Assembly (NCBI GenBank): GCA_032353305.1
Contig: JAUCNG010423798.1
Location: forward strand, 1-10,019
Reading direction: 5' to 3'
From: Cephalothrix spiralis
Taxonomy: Eukaryota > Nemertea > Palaeonemertea > Archinemertea > Cephalotrichidae
Length of the DNA stretch: 10,019 nt
Shown here in pieces: positions 1 to 7,194 of this stretch (positions are counted from its first letter, which is position 1; the number at the start of each line of letters is the position of its first letter). Under the pieces are notes generated by a model. The model searched no databases. It had not been told where the DNA came from and saw nothing but the letters and a program-made list of their open reading frames with translations. The position numbers were made by a program, and so were the translations under genes.

Positions 1-31
1 TCTTATAAATCGTGTTCCAATAGTTCTTAAA

Positions 32-288
32 GTTTTATCAAAGTTTTAACAAAAACTAACAGTAGTTATGGGATGTTACTTCAGATCACTTTTAAAATGC
101 GGTGTCACGAACAATGGGGCATTGTTACGTGTAACAATGGGGCATTGTTATAGTATAGCAATGGTGTATTTTTATGTTAGCGTGGGGACGCTACTTGAAA
201 CAAAGCATTTTGTTTTCGTAATGAGTGATCTGAAGTAACATCCCATAACTACTACTATCATTTCTAGGATTATTTTTTGATAAAGTTG
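32..288. mobile_element. Foldback/MITE-like element 1
   Basis: Exact 30-bp inverted arms lie at 61-90 and 224-253 (left arm begins AGTAGTTATGGGATGTTACT). A weaker outer pairing is visible: TTTATCAAA near 34-42 against TTTGATAAA near 277-285, so the element may extend to about 32-288. The interior is about 130 bp, has no coding capacity and carries a short direct repeat listed separately. This is the architecture of a non-autonomous foldback or MITE. No convincing target-site duplication is visible and I cannot assign a transposase family. Confidence 0.7.
110..173. repeat. 23-bp internal direct repeat
   Basis: The 18-mer AACAATGGGGCATTGTTA occurs at 110-127 and again at 133-150, exactly 23 bp apart. 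A third, degenerate copy (AGCAATGGTGTATTTTTA) follows from about 157. Each unit is itself nearly palindromic: TAACAATG against CATTGTTA around a short GG centre. The array lies in the loop between the arms of element 1, so the loop can form further small hairpins. Confidence 0.7.
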
Positions 289-1485
289 TCAAACCGTGTA
301 TAAATGTTGATCGGTCAATAAGTAAAACGTAGGTCTTCTACCCGTCTATACCCTCCCCAAAACTATAAATAATGGATAGCATTTGGCAACGCGAAAAATA
401 AATTTAATAATGAGAAAAAATAATGAGAAAAATAATCAAAGTATTTTATTAAAGTTGAAAAAACGCATTTGTTTGCTAATTCTCGAAACGATTAAATTTA
501 AATAATTTCACCCAATTTGAAAAAAAAAGAATTGTTTTAGCAAACCCGCTGAACTGTGACGTAATCGGGAACTAGCCAAATAGTGAAAAATATATTTATG
601 ATAAAAAGTAGAAAATCGTTAACAAAATAATATGTAGGTCGATCTACATTTAAATTTGAAATGTTATTTTTCTCACAATTTTAAACCTTATAACAATGTA
701 AATTTTCTCTATTTATTAATATTTTTTCTCATTATGGATTCTCTTTCGTGGTCTAAACGGTGCCCATACTAGAAATTGAATTAATTTTGAGATAAAAAAT
801 AAAACATCTGTGACATTTACTAATATTTCTCTATCTCCATTGCAGCTTTTATCTTAATTAATGTTATAGATTAATTAATACGAATTTTGAAAGAGTTAAT
901 TCATCCCAACTAATTTCTATAAACACCTCGCTTTAATAGATTTTTAAACATCTATCATATATAGAAACTACTTGTGTACTGTAATTTATTTCAGCAGAAG
1001 ATTTATATGTACACACAATTGGACAGTATAATTGGTTTGTCAATTCTAAACCCCAGATTTCGCCCCTACGTGAAAATTAAATCACAGAAGTAAACCCAAA
1101 ACCCTGTGATCCTTTTTTGAGTTGTGCAAAATATATTTATTGACGCCATTTTTTTAGCCCCCTAGCGGAGAAAATACAGCAAAACTAATAGGAAATTTGA
1201 AATCTACGATGTAAAGATAATTCAGATAACTAGTTACATGTAGTTTTAACGTCGTTTTGGCTATATACTCATGACGCTGTGATGTAGAAATTCAGTTTTT
1301 TTTCTTTAAAAGGGGAATGAAAATGGCGGCACAAAAATCTAAATTATCTTTTCAAGAGCTTTCAGAAAATGAAAAGGTCGATGGGTTTGAGTCTGGTCAT
1401 CCGTTTTTTTTCGCGTGACCGAAATCTTTGGTTTATGATTTACATACACAAATTATACATGTTCAGTCAACTGATGTATACAAAA
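254..1485. other. A+T-rich spacer with no clear gene
   Basis: This stretch is dominated by A/T runs and stop codons in all frames. Visible items are a 13-bp tandem (TAATGAGAAAAA) at 408-432, whose 15-mer ATAATGAGAAAAAAT (407-421) recurs inverted at 720-734, a small inverted repeat TGTAG/CTACA at 633-648, and acceptor-like pyrimidine tracts ending in CAG near 845 and 995 that lead into stop-rich sequence. The 407-421/720-734 pairing could mark a degraded element of about 330 bp, but the A/T bias makes that weak. A short ATG-started frame at 1323-1418 is listed separately. Confidence 0.6.
1323..1418 (+). CDS. Short ATG-started frame, possible first exon
   Basis: A 31-codon frame begins MAAQKSKLSFQELSENEK and ends at TGA. 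The start has a favourable animal context (A at -3, G at +4: AAAATGGCGG) and the local composition is less A/T-biased than its surroundings. Potential 5' splice sites inside the frame (AAAAG|GTCGAT after 1376, CTG|GTCATC after 1395) are both poor matches to the consensus. Only the second would leave the phase needed to join the candidate exon at 3388. I recognise no domain. It may be a first coding exon, a small upstream frame or chance; chance is the most likely. Confidence 0.15.
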   Translation: MAAQKSKLSFQELSENEKVDGFESGHPFFFA

Positions 1486-1685
1486 CATATTGTGTTCTTC
1501 GATGTTTCATCGATAATATTGTAACAGAAAATAAATATTTTTTTATTTTTTATTTAAACTTTATGTATTTTAATTCGATTTACAATTAAGTCAAATTAAA
1601 ATAAATAAAGTTTAAATAATAAAAATAAAAAAATATTTATTTTCTGTTACAATATTATCGATGAAACATCGAAGAACACAATATG
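1486..1685. mobile_element. Near-complete 200-bp palindrome (foldback element 2)
   Basis: The left half starting CATATTGTGTTCTTCGATG at 1486 is matched base for base by the inverted right half ending at 1685 for about 65 bp. After a two-base offset the match continues through A/T-rich sequence (TTTAAACTTTAT against ATAAAGTTTAAA) almost to the centre near 1585, with a few substitutions. Almost no unpaired loop remains, so a transcript would form one long hairpin. AAAA flanks both ends (1482-1485 and 1686-1689), which could be a target duplication but is unremarkable in this composition. No coding content. Confidence 0.8.
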
Positions 1686-1689
1686 AAAA

Positions 1690-2118
1690 TAAATATAATC
1701 TATTGTATGCGGAATGAGCTTGATAGAGGCTTATTTAGGGGTCCAATGAGATTGCAATGTGTCATGAGCTTAGGGTAAAATAAGTATAAATGAGCATACT
1801 TAAGATGCATTTATAATGTGCACGTGAGTACACGGATATTAAATGCAATGAGTATTTACTTATTGAGCATACACGTAAGTGATCGATACATTATAATGAG
1901 TCGCTTTGATTTATATTTCAAATTCACCTTGTTCTACTTCCAGAAACTAGAATTAATTACCTTTCTAATACAGTTTACTATTTTTAAATCTTGAGTTGAC
2001 TCCGGTAAACATCGACTGATCAGTCTAAATTGTTTATAGGTTCATATTATATGCACTATAATATGTGAATCTAACTAGCGGTAATTTTGAATTAACTAAA
2101 TTTGATTATATGTCGAAA
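1690..2118. other. Unassigned A+T-rich stretch
   Basis: No gene is visible. The words AATGAG and TGAGCATAC recur loosely between 1710 and 1900, suggesting an old diverged repeat. A hairpin with an 11-13 bp stem lies at 2041-2069 (TTCATATTATA, loop TGCAC, TATAATATGTGAA). The 12-mer GAGGCTTATTTA near 1724 recurs inverted near 2562-2573, which may mark the edges of a larger decayed element spanning elements 3 and its flanks, but the match does not extend far. Confidence 0.5.
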
Positions 2119-2120
2119 CT

Positions 2121-2330
2121 GTCGCGAAACCGAATGTATGTATTGATCGAATTCTTTAAGATTCCGGCTCGCGGGACCACTTTGTAGTGGACTAAACAAC
2201 ACTTATAGATGAATACATGAATGAATTTATTGGATCAACGAATCATGGTACCAGACAAACCGCTAAAAGGAATTTTAGCGGAAGTGACGATTGAGAAATT
2301 TTCGATCAATACATACATTCGGTTCGCGAC
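2121..2330. mobile_element. MITE-like element 3 with candidate target duplication
   Basis: Terminal inverted repeats of 31 and 30 bp lie at 2121-2151 and 2301-2330. They begin GTCGCGAAACCGAATG and differ by a single-base gap. GAAACT lies directly outside the left end (2115-2120) and again at 2332-2337, one base beyond the right end; this fits a 6-bp target-site duplication. Inside are two small perfect hairpins: CCACT-TTGT-AGTGG (2177-2190) and CCGCTAAAA-GGAA-TTTTAGCGG (2260-2281). The length of about 210 bp, lack of coding and well-kept ends fit a non-autonomous DNA transposon. The superfamily is uncertain. Confidence 0.7.
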
Positions 2331-2332
2331 AG

Positions 2333-2990
2333 AAACTTTAAATAGCCGAAAGCGACTCATTTCGATTTTTCGGGTCACATTATGCAACGAAGAGCAGTGA
2401 ACAACGTCTTATTATGCAGAAAATGCTTTCCAAATGCCGTCTCGGGGCACTATTTTAACCCTAACACCAATAACTGAGTGTGATGTGAGCAGCTGCTGAG
2501 ATTACCATACATAAAAAATATGTGATATTATTACCTTAAAACGATGTGTAGGCCTACCCACTAAATAAGCCTCTTGATGTGTTTGATTGATACTAATTCT
2601 TAAGGAATAATTTGCTTCATTCGGGCACATAAAATTTTGCTTAAATATAATTATAGTAGCTTCAAAATCTAAAATGTGTGTCCTGTCTGTTTAATTTTTG
2701 ACAACTGAAAGACTGAACTAATTTAATCAAAATTTACCTAATGCCGTACGCGTTATGTTTAATCGCGACTACAGTCAAATATTACAGATTATTCGTCAAA
2801 ACTTGACTATTTTTTAGAGAAAGTTAATACTAAAGAAGCATTTTGAAATAAGGCCCAAAATTTCTATTTACCAACTAATTATATTTAACAATTAAAATAT
2901 ATACCTTTTTCTATTGTTTACTTTAATAGCTAAATTAACATTTCGAACTTACAGTAGGGAATCTAAAATTATACAGTACAACAACTACAA
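2333..2990. other. Spacer with no recognisable feature
   Basis: I find no supportable gene, repeat array or strong inverted repeat here beyond the 2562-2573 word that pairs with 1724. All frames are interrupted. The sequence is ordinary A+T-rich spacer with a slightly more G+C-balanced patch near 2380-2460. Confidence 0.5.
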
Positions 2991-2991
2991 C

Positions 2992-3193
2992 ATGGCTGCA
3001 TTGCGAAAATTTTGTTCCCATTTTTGATGCCATTTAAGAATGTTTCTATTTTATTACCCATAATACAACGCAAAAAACCTCGGTTTTGGTAATTTTGCCT
3101 CGTTTTGGCGCAAAAATTGCCGAAAACGAGATAGTCGCGTTGCATTATGGGTAATGAAATGGGAACATTCAAAAGTTTTTGCAATGCAGCCAT
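2992..3193. mobile_element. Foldback/MITE-like element 4
   Basis: Outer arms ATGGCTGCATTGCGAAAA (2992-3009) and TTTTTGCAATGCAGCCAT (3176-3193) are inverted copies. Further in, GAATGTTTCTATTTTATTACCCATAATACAACGC (3038-3071) pairs with the right-arm block 3137-3170. An inner hairpin, CTCGTTTTGGC (3099-3109) against GCCGAAAACGAG (3119-3130), sits near the centre. The left arm carries about 28 extra bases between the outer and inner blocks (around 3010-3037), so it was enlarged by an insertion or the right arm shortened. The minus-strand 74-codon frame over this element is a by-product of the repeat. Confidence 0.75.
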
Positions 3194-3387
3194 TTTATTT
3201 GGAATTTATAGAGTTCGTATTGTTTTTAAAAAGAATAAATTGAAGGACAAACCGGAAGTTATTTTCTTATAAATTACATATGTACCTCTGATATGTTGTT
3301 GTCGTGGTCTAGTCTGTATAGTAAGTTGTAAATATTTAATTAAACGAAATATTTATTAGTTTTTAAGCATGAATTCTTCTTTTTTAG

Positions 3388-3435
3388 GATTGTGTACAAT
3401 ATGGGACGAGTTAACATGCGTGGATCCAAAAATGA
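3388..3435 (+). CDS. Candidate internal exon A of an unrecognised gene
   Basis: The 48-base stretch is preceded by a pyrimidine-rich acceptor (TTCTTCTTTTTTAG) and followed by a strong donor (ATGA|GTGAGTATAA). In the open frame, after two bases completing a split codon, it reads LCTIWDELTCVDPKM, then one base carries over. That phase joins without a stop to the candidate exon at 5158. I recognise no family. Upstream, no exon with a matching phase and good donor was found. Support is splice signals plus phase agreement only; in A+T-rich DNA such signals also arise by chance. Confidence 0.3.
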
Positions 3436-3584
3436 GTGAGTATAAAATAATCTCTTTTCTTTTCTGATAATGAAATAAAAACTCTATACGTTATCTCTAT
3501 TAATTTGTAATAAAAATTTGCGAGCAAAAAGCATTAGCCATTTTGCATGGCCGCTTCGAAATGCCAGTACTAACAGTTATTTCC

Positions 3585-3704
3585 AGTAGATTACGGTCAT
3601 GTTTCCATCTGTCGGTAGAACATTTATATAGCCTAAATTACTGAGATACAGGCGATCTTAAATGTAAAATACCAAAACAGATAGAAACATGACCGTTATC
3701 TACT
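3585..3704. mobile_element. Foldback/MITE-like element 5
   Basis: Inverted arms at 3585-3612 and 3677-3704 match at 26 of 28 positions around the core ACGGTCATGTTTC. Weaker pairing continues inward (GGTAGAACATTTATA against TTAAATGTAAAATACC). The word GTTATTT occurs just outside both sides (3576-3582 and 3714-3720) and could be a 7-bp target duplication around an element of about 131 bp. No coding content. Confidence 0.65.
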
Positions 3705-3788
3705 AGATTCACTGTTATTTTTCAGATTTCTGCAGGTGCAAACTGAAAACTGCACTGCGCATACACAGATCTAGTGTGCTGAAGTTCA

Positions 3789-3911
3789 AATAATAGATAT
3801 TAATAATTAGGTCTAAGGAACCGGGGTTCCATCTTATGAGAACTTAATCGGATTGAGTTCTCCCAAGATGGAACCCCGGTTCCTTAGACCTAATCATTAA
3901 GGTCTATTATT
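3789..3911. mobile_element. 123-bp near-perfect palindrome (element 6)
   Basis: The sequence is symmetrical about G3850, with no loop. The core arm GGTCTAAGGAACCGGGGTTC onward is exact for about 26 bp on each side, and the centre GAGAACTTAATCGGATTGAGTTCTC is itself nearly self-complementary. Only a handful of mismatches occur across 61 paired positions, mostly in the outer A/T part. The core is markedly more G+C-rich than its surroundings. It could be a recent foldback insertion, a small-RNA hairpin locus or a duplicated end of a larger element. No clear target duplication is visible. Confidence 0.8.
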
Positions 3912-4203
3912 AAACTATTCACCCCGGTCGAGACCAGTCCACCATTTGGAATTATTGTTTTAAATATTATCTATAATATATTTATACTATACGTACTTTA
4001 GTTACAATTATGTTATTAGTTAAAATTATTTCTAGTCTTATTCGTCATCGTTTTGCTATAACTGCAGTTTGATTAGCTTACAAAACCCTTTTTATTTCAA
4101 AAATTCACTAATAAATGAATTAGACAAAACGGTAGAATTTACTCTATATCTGCTAGAGCAGCTGCAAGAGATAAGTATCATTGTACTTTGTATAGATACT
4201 TAC

Positions 4204-4274
4204 CTCTTGTTTACTAGAGTAGCACGACAGATCTCGAAATTGGGCACAATACATTTTTTGTTGAATATACGGTT
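4204..4274 (-). CDS. Weak minus-strand exon candidate
   Basis: On the minus strand a near-ideal donor (AAGAG|GTAAGTATCT, complement of 4194-4208) follows a 71-base stretch bounded upstream by a short acceptor (CTCTAGTTTTTAG). One frame is open throughout and contains MYCAQFRDLSCYSSKQE before the donor. The acceptor's pyrimidine tract is short, and the foldback that starts at 4288 lies about a dozen bases upstream of it. No partner exon with matching phase was found on the minus strand and I recognise no family. It may be chance. Confidence 0.15.
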
Positions 4275-4287
4275 CTAAAAACTAGAG

Positions 4288-4866
4288 CATATGGAAACGT
4301 TATCACCAAATTATCAAGGTCAAATTGACATATGGTGAAGGTCAACAAAATTTTGAAAAAGTGGTACCAAATGACTGCCCAAGTATTGAAGTTTCTTGAA
4401 ATGGCGGAGCAACTGGCACTTTTGTAACCCATCTATGACTTTTTAGCCATGTTTTAGCCCATACTAAGCGTTTTGAAATCATTTTGAAACACATACTTTT
4501 AACAAGTTTGACCTCTGGTGACCTTGAAATAAACCAAAGGTAAAATGTTTATAGGTAAATAGGTTCCTGAGGTCCTAAGCTTCATTATGATATATGATAT
4601 TGCCTAGTTGAAAATACTCTTGACTAGGCCAGATGCAATGTTCAGGACCCAAAAAATAAGCAAATGGTGATAACGTTTCCATATGGAAACACTTAGTATG
4701 GGCTAAAACATTGCTAAAAAGTCATAGATGGGTTACAAAAGTACCAGGTACTCCGCCCATTTCAAGAAACTTCAATAATTGGGCAGTCATTTGGTACCAC
4801 TTTTTCAAAATTTGATTGACCTTCACCATATGTCAATTTGACCTTGAAAATTTGGTGATAACGTTT
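4288..4866. mobile_element. Large compound foldback element 7
   Basis: Long inverted arms lie at 4295-4473 and 4687-4866, about 94% identical by eye (roughly ten substitutions and one gap). They are separated by a single-copy spacer of about 210 bp. The outermost 20-mer CATATGGAAACGTTATCACC (4288-4307) also occurs inverted at 4666-4685, inside the spacer next to the right arm. This gives two nested ways to read it: an element 4288-4685 bounded by 20-bp ends, with a partial inverted copy of its first part attached at 4687-4866, or one foldback with a displaced terminus. No coding content; open frames crossing it are repeat by-products. Confidence 0.8.
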
Positions 4867-5157
4867 ATTAACGATAAAATGTAAATGCACGGTTGAGAAT
4901 GAATCTAAAACATGCATTGACTATATACGCCAGATAATATGTACTGTTTTAGTGGTGGTGCACAATTACACATTTTTAATGTAATACATAATGAAATTTG
5001 TATGTGAAATCTCTAAATAATTGCTAAGTTTTTCATTTCAGTTACTAACCTGTTTCTTCTTTACTAATTATGTTTATTAACAACTTTTCTTGCACATCCT
5101 AATTTTATTTGCACTGAAGCATACAGTGTAGTTTTTATTTGTGTATTTTTATTACAG
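4867..5157. other. Spacer before candidate exon B
   Basis: The stretch is A+T-rich and interrupted in every frame. A pyrimidine-rich acceptor-like site ends near 5040 (TTTTTCATTTCAG) but leads into stop-rich sequence. I see no repeat or RNA gene here. Confidence 0.5.
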
Positions 5158-5188
5158 GTGAATTTTGGAAGCGAAAGTCCGGAGGCAG
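5158..5188 (+). CDS. Candidate micro-exon B of an unrecognised gene
   Basis: Thirty-one bases follow a T-rich acceptor (GTGTATTTTTATTACAG) and precede a donor GGCAG|GTGATA. Two bases complete the split serine codon from the candidate exon at 3388, nine codons read EFWKRKSGG, and two bases carry over to the next exon. The local sequence is more G+C-rich than the flanks. The small size is unusual but within the range of micro-exons. A continuous phase across both junctions is the main support. Confidence 0.28.
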
Positions 5189-5395
5189 GTGATAATATGC
5201 CACATTAGTACTAACGTTTAGACTAGTTTGTAGTATGTATTAACACATGAGTGTGGCATTCCGAGTGGCACATTGTGACCTCGGTATCTGTAACTGCCTT
5301 TTTACCTCAAATTTTTCTGACCGGAAATATCAAAATTAGTCGCATTTTCAAAGTTCACTTTTTTCTATTTCCATGATCTATATATCGCATCGTAA
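5189..5395. other. Spacer after candidate exon B
   Basis: No gene is visible. The segment GTGTGGCATTCCGAGTGGCACATTGTGACC near 5251-5280 contains GTGGCA twice, and GCCACA appears inverted near 5199, a weak symmetrical arrangement. Nothing else is supportable. Confidence 0.4.
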
Positions 5396-5677
5396 ATATG
5401 CCTGTATTTGAGACATGGTAAATGGTAATATACCTGTATGTGAGACATGGTAATATACCTGTATATGAGATATGTTAAATAATGTCACCTCAGATAAAAA
5501 AAGATGGCTGATAATAAAAGCACATCTTCAGTTTTTGTATACACTAACTGAAGACGTACGTGCTTTTATTATCAGCCATCTTTTTTATCTGACGTTACCC
5601 TATTTACCATGTCTCATATACAGGGATTATTAACATGTCTCAGATATACAGACATATTTACCATGTCTTATATACGA
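5396..5677. mobile_element. Foldback element 8 with tandem units in both arms
   Basis: Inner arms 5491-5533 and 5546-5591 are inverted copies (core AGATGGCTGATAATAAAAGC). They differ by one A in an A run and a 4-base insertion plus substitution in the right arm, leaving a loop of about a dozen bases. The outer arms are built of a unit near CCTGTATRTGAGACATGGTA: three copies on the left (5401-5420, 5433-5452, 5458-5477) and three inverted copies on the right (about 5605-5624, 5631-5651, 5659-5675). Tandem units in the arms are typical of Foldback-type elements. It abuts the reverse transcriptase relic. Confidence 0.75.
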
Positions 5678-5744
5678 CAATTACCTATCCAATGGTACCG
5701 AATTTATATTCCTAATCAAATAATTCGACCAGATTTAGGGATTT

Positions 5745-6030
5745 AAAAAAAATGTAAGAAACCTTTGAAGAAGCTATTGATACTGAGAAGATCATCCAAA
5801 TAAATAAGTAACTCCCGTAAAGTAAGTTTGGTGATCATTCTAGTGAAACTCGATGGAGCATTACAAAGACCAAATGGCAAGACATTATACTCCATCAGTC
5901 CTTACGGGGTATAGAAAGCTGTCTTACATTTATGGTCCTCTCGTAAACTCATTTGATGATAACCTTGCGCGAGATCGAGCGAACTTAAGAATTTTTTAAG
6001 AAATTTCTGAGAAATCTCTATTGAAAATTA
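5745..6030 (-). pseudogene. Ty3/gypsy-type reverse transcriptase relic
   Basis: On the minus strand, one frame encodes consecutive reverse transcriptase signatures in order: SSLDLAQGYHQ (aspartate codon at 5974-5976), a KTAF-TP-type strand, PFGLCNAPSSF (PFGLCNAP at 5854-5877), and the catalytic box YLDDL (5788-5802, aspartates at 5791-5796). This order and wording match the polymerase of Ty3/gypsy LTR retrotransposons. The frame has a TAA stop (5902-5904) between the TP and PFGL motifs, and homology fades just after YLDDL, consistent with a frameshift. Only the middle of the domain remains; protease, RNase H, integrase and LTRs are not recognised. It is a dead fragment. Confidence 0.85.
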
Positions 6031-6950
6031 ATGGCCGCTATATAACATCGAAACATCGATTAGATAGCAAATGCTCAAACTATATTAAACGACGGTGAAT
6101 AATCTTAATAGTAGTTTTGACTTTGATAATGCTTTGAGAACTATTTTAGCTAATTTCAAGAAATTTTATAAAGGTGAAATCAACTTATTTTGATATTTTA
6201 GGTCACATTTATAATTTAATGCATGTCTGTTCAATTTAATTGGGCAAAAATGGCAATTATGTGACGATAACATCTACAAACTAGTACAAATATTTGTGTG
6301 ATGAAACCAAAAGTATGGGATATGGCCTATATATTTGGCAAAGCTTTTCATCCCCTTGCGATGACACCGCTTTAAGACAGATAGATAGGGCATCTTGAAA
6401 ATACATTTTGAGTGTGGTATAAATGCTTATCCTATATACAGTGTCACTCGCTTTATAAATATCCCTTTTTGTCTTTATCTTCCAAAATTGTCTTTGTCTA
6501 AACATAATGTAGAATCAGTACGGTATTCTAAATCTGATACTACATCGACTATTTGGTAAAATATGGGCGTAGGTCTACTAAATGAAAAAAAAAGAATTTT
6601 ACGTCATTAATATCCAATGATGTCATTATTCAATGACGTAATGAATATAAGATAGCTGAAATTTGCTGCTGATTTTAAGAGCTATCAGAACAATCCGATT
6701 TGTTATAAATTCTTTAAAATAACCTCATCAGGAATTTTTAAACCCTACTTTTACAAAGAGTCAATGTAGCCATTTTGAATTATCAATGAAAACGTTTTAG
6801 CTTCAAAAGCACCATTTGGAATTTTGGATTTAGTTTGTTTTCCTTGATCAATTTATGCAAAAATGACAAAACAGGAGTGCGGTTGATACTGAATATAATT
6901 TTGTTTGGTCCTATGATAATATCTAACTTCTGGCTTTATTTTTCATAAAA
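6031..6950. other. Long spacer beside the retroelement relic
   Basis: I find no gene. Upstream retroelement sequence (gag or protease) might be expected on the minus strand here, but I see no zinc knuckle or aspartic protease motif. A minus-strand frame of 74 codons (6281-6505) has no recognisable domain. Visible structures are an inverted pair TTACGTCATT/AATGACGTAA (6599-6608 and 6632-6641) and a stem GATAGCT/AGCTATC (6651-6657 and 6680-6686). Confidence 0.45.
6599..6641. repeat. Inverted pair of TGACGTAA-type sites
   Basis: The 10-mers TTACGTCATT (6599-6608) and AATGACGTAA (6632-6641) are exact inverted copies, with a related ATGATGTCAT between them (about 6617-6626). TGACGTAA resembles sites bound by bZIP factors of the CREB/ATF group, but no gene start is visible nearby. 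A small hairpin or remnant repeat is equally possible. Confidence 0.4.
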
Positions 6951-6959
6951 AACTTTTAG

Positions 6960-7136
6960 ATTTTATAGAAAACTGTCAGATTTATAGAAAACTTGCAGAT
7001 TTTATTGAAAACTTGCTGATTTTATAGAAAACTTGCAGATTTTATAGAAAACTTGCAGATTTTATAAAAAACTTGCAGATTTTATAGAAAACTTGCAGAT
7101 TTTATAGAAACTTTCAGCATTTATAGAAAACTGTCT
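6960..7136. repeat. 20-bp minisatellite
   Basis: Seven tandem 20-bp copies of TTTATAGAAAACTTGCAGAT occupy 6981-7120 in strict register, with degenerate partial copies at both edges (from about 6960 and to about 7136), about nine in all. Copies differ by single substitutions: the second has two changes, the fifth one, and the last several. It ends about 60 bp before the acceptor-like site at 7194. The unit length fits a minisatellite arising by unequal exchange or slippage. Confidence 0.95.
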
Positions 7137-7194
7137 AGTAAATTCATAAATTATATTGTGTGTCGGGTATATGCTATTATTTTGTTTTCCATAG

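Noticed and set aside
2451-2470. Telomere-like CCCTAA
   Set aside because: A single CCCTAA unit with no tandem array is uninformative.
2969-3193. 74-codon minus-strand frame
   Set aside because: It lies almost entirely inside foldback 4, has low-information composition and matches no domain; the repeat explains it.
4069-4278. 69-codon plus-strand frame
   Set aside because: No recognisable domain and no splice or promoter context; length is expected by chance.
4214-4432. 72-codon minus-strand frame
   Set aside because: It runs through the left arm of foldback 7 and is not kept open in the matching right arm as a gene would be.
6281-6505. 74-codon minus-strand frame next to the reverse transcriptase relic
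   Set aside because: I looked for gag, protease or zinc-knuckle motifs and saw none; it could be eroded retroelement sequence but cannot be supported.
6960-7136. CRISPR array
   Set aside because: Units are head-to-tail 20-bp copies without unique spacers, so it is a minisatellite.
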